Origin: Desulfuromonadaceae bacterium GWB2_53_15
Lineage (GTDB): Bacteria > Desulfobacterota > Desulfuromonadia > Geobacterales > Pseudopelobacteraceae
Direction: 5' to 3'
Assembly: GCA_001824455.1 (NCBI GenBank)
Contig: MHXL01000172.1
Span: forward strand, 1,973 to 8,517
DNA: 6,545 bases
Shown: positions 5,916-6,545 of the stretch, in pieces
How positions within the stretch are numbered: position 1 is the stretch's first letter
Layout: each line of letters starts with the position of its first letter
Notes under the pieces: generated by a model
What the model was told of the DNA's origin: nothing
Seen by the model: the letters and a program-made list of their open reading frames with translations, nothing else
The model's database searches: none
Program-made: the position numbers and the translations under genes

Positions 5916-6545
5916 ATGAAAAAAAGAGCCTGTTACACCCCCAGTCAATACTATTACCCGCTGGCCGCCTTCTTCATCCTGTTACTGACGCCGGTGGTCA
6001 CTTCTTTCGCAGCTGTCCAGGCCAAGACGGTGGCGCACTATAAGGTTTCCTCGATGGGCCTGTCTGTCGGCGATATCAGCACCAGCCAACGCATGACGGA
6101 AGACGGCGGCGTGACCAAAGTTTACTTCGAAACCAAGACAGCGATCCAGGCGTCTTTTTTGTGGATGGGGTACCGCCAGGATACAATCGAGAAGGGGACT
6201 CTTCTGAACGGCACATTGGTCAGCTACTCCCACAAGGGGCAGGAAAACGGGAACGCCATTGATATCGAGGGACGGCTTGAGAACGCCTCCTTCCGCTTCG
6301 ACGTGCTTAAGCAGGGGGTGAAACACTCGGTCGTCATTCCTCGCAGCAGCTATGACTACACCACCATGGAATGCCCTGAAGCGCAATTGGGTTTTTCGGA
6401 CAAACCGCAAGTTACCCAGAGGATGCTGGATGTGGAGAAACTGGCTGTGGTCAAGCGGGAATACCGCCTTGTGAGTAATGCGTATTATGCGGTTGGCGGG
6501 AAAAAGTACCCCTGCCGGATCGTGGATTTTTCGGACCAGAACAAA
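5916..6545 (+). CDS. Secreted protein with signal peptide, DUF3108/DUF6134-like, 3' end cut by window
   Basis: The frame is open from the ATG at 5916 to the last base (210 codons, no stop). The start is fixed by an in-frame TAA at 5910-5912; no Shine-Dalgarno is visible. The N terminus MKKRACYTPSQYYY is followed by a hydrophobic core (PLAAFFILLLTPVVTSFAAV, residues 15-34) and a likely signal peptidase I site after VQA (36), so the protein should be exported to the periplasm or beyond. The mature part alternates polar and hydrophobic residues in a beta-rich pattern: AHYKVSSMGLSVGDIS at the start, RSSYDYTTMECPEAQL in the middle, YRLVSNAYYAVGGKKYPC near the edge. This resembles the periplasmic beta-barrel-like families DUF3108 and DUF6134, whose roles are unclear. 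The family call is by overall pattern only. It is divergent from the PHP-GT gene. Confidence 0.85.
   Translation, partial: MKKRACYTPSQYYYPLAAFFILLLTPVVTSFAAVQAKTVAHYKVSSMGLSVGDISTSQRMTEDGGVTKVYFETKTAIQASFLWMGYRQDTIEKGTLLNGTLVSYSHKGQENGNAIDIEGRLENASFRFDVLKQGVKHSVVIPRSSYDYTTMECPEAQLGFSDKPQVTQRMLDVEKLAVVKREYRLVSNAYYAVGGKKYPCRIVDFSDQNK

Noticed and set aside
2220..5940. TGTTACACCC present at 2220-2229 and 5931-5940
   Set aside because: Several shared 10-base words are expected by chance in a window this size, and the second copy is inside a coding region.
5982..6410. Minus-strand open frame of 142 codons near the right edge
   Set aside because: It is antisense to the signal-peptide protein, which has a fixed start and a coherent exported-protein sequence.

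Overview
The window looks like a piece of chromosome from a free-living Gram-negative bacterium with c-di-GMP signalling. The protein types (an EAL-CBS-GGDEF protein, a PHP-glycosyltransferase fusion, very small zinc-ribbon and SAP-like proteins) and the moderate-to-high GC of the large genes suggest the Geobacter/Desulfuromonadales group. That lineage call is inference from gene style; no RNA gene or marker gene is present to confirm it.

Layout. (1) 1-1214, plus strand: the 3' part of an EAL-CBS-CBS-GGDEF protein whose EAL domain is cut by the window's left edge. (2) About 1215-3350: a more AT-rich accessory stretch holding an FRG-domain protein (1416-2219), a small Cys-containing protein (2293-2487), a 315-base gap that probably contains a decayed or frameshifted small gene, a 74-residue helical/acidic protein (2803-3027) and a 57-residue zinc ribbon with a TTG start (3057-3230), all on the plus strand. 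(3) 5793 down to 3352, minus strand: an 813-residue protein with an N-terminal PHP metal-hydrolase domain and a C-terminal GT4 glycosyltransferase. A 40-codon SAP-like reading frame (3321 to 3199) with an excellent ribosome binding site follows 30 bases downstream, probably in the same transcript, and its 3' end overlaps the convergent zinc-ribbon gene. (4) 5916 to the right edge, plus strand: the start of a secreted protein with a clear signal peptide, divergent from the glycosyltransferase across a 122-base intergenic region.

How they fit together. The two flanking blocks are ordinary chromosomal functions: second-messenger turnover, envelope or glycolipid glycosylation, and an exported protein. 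The block between them has the look of a small accessory insertion: short genes of unknown role with strong Shine-Dalgarno sequences, two Cys-pair proteins, and an FRG-domain protein of a family with no settled biochemical role. No transposase, integrase, CRISPR array, tRNA or rRNA was found. Nothing here amounts to a clearly new multi-gene system. The most interesting items are the PHP-GT4 fusion, the SAP-like frame at 3199-3321, the probable frameshifted gene at 2562-2785, and the inverted repeats in front of the FRG gene.
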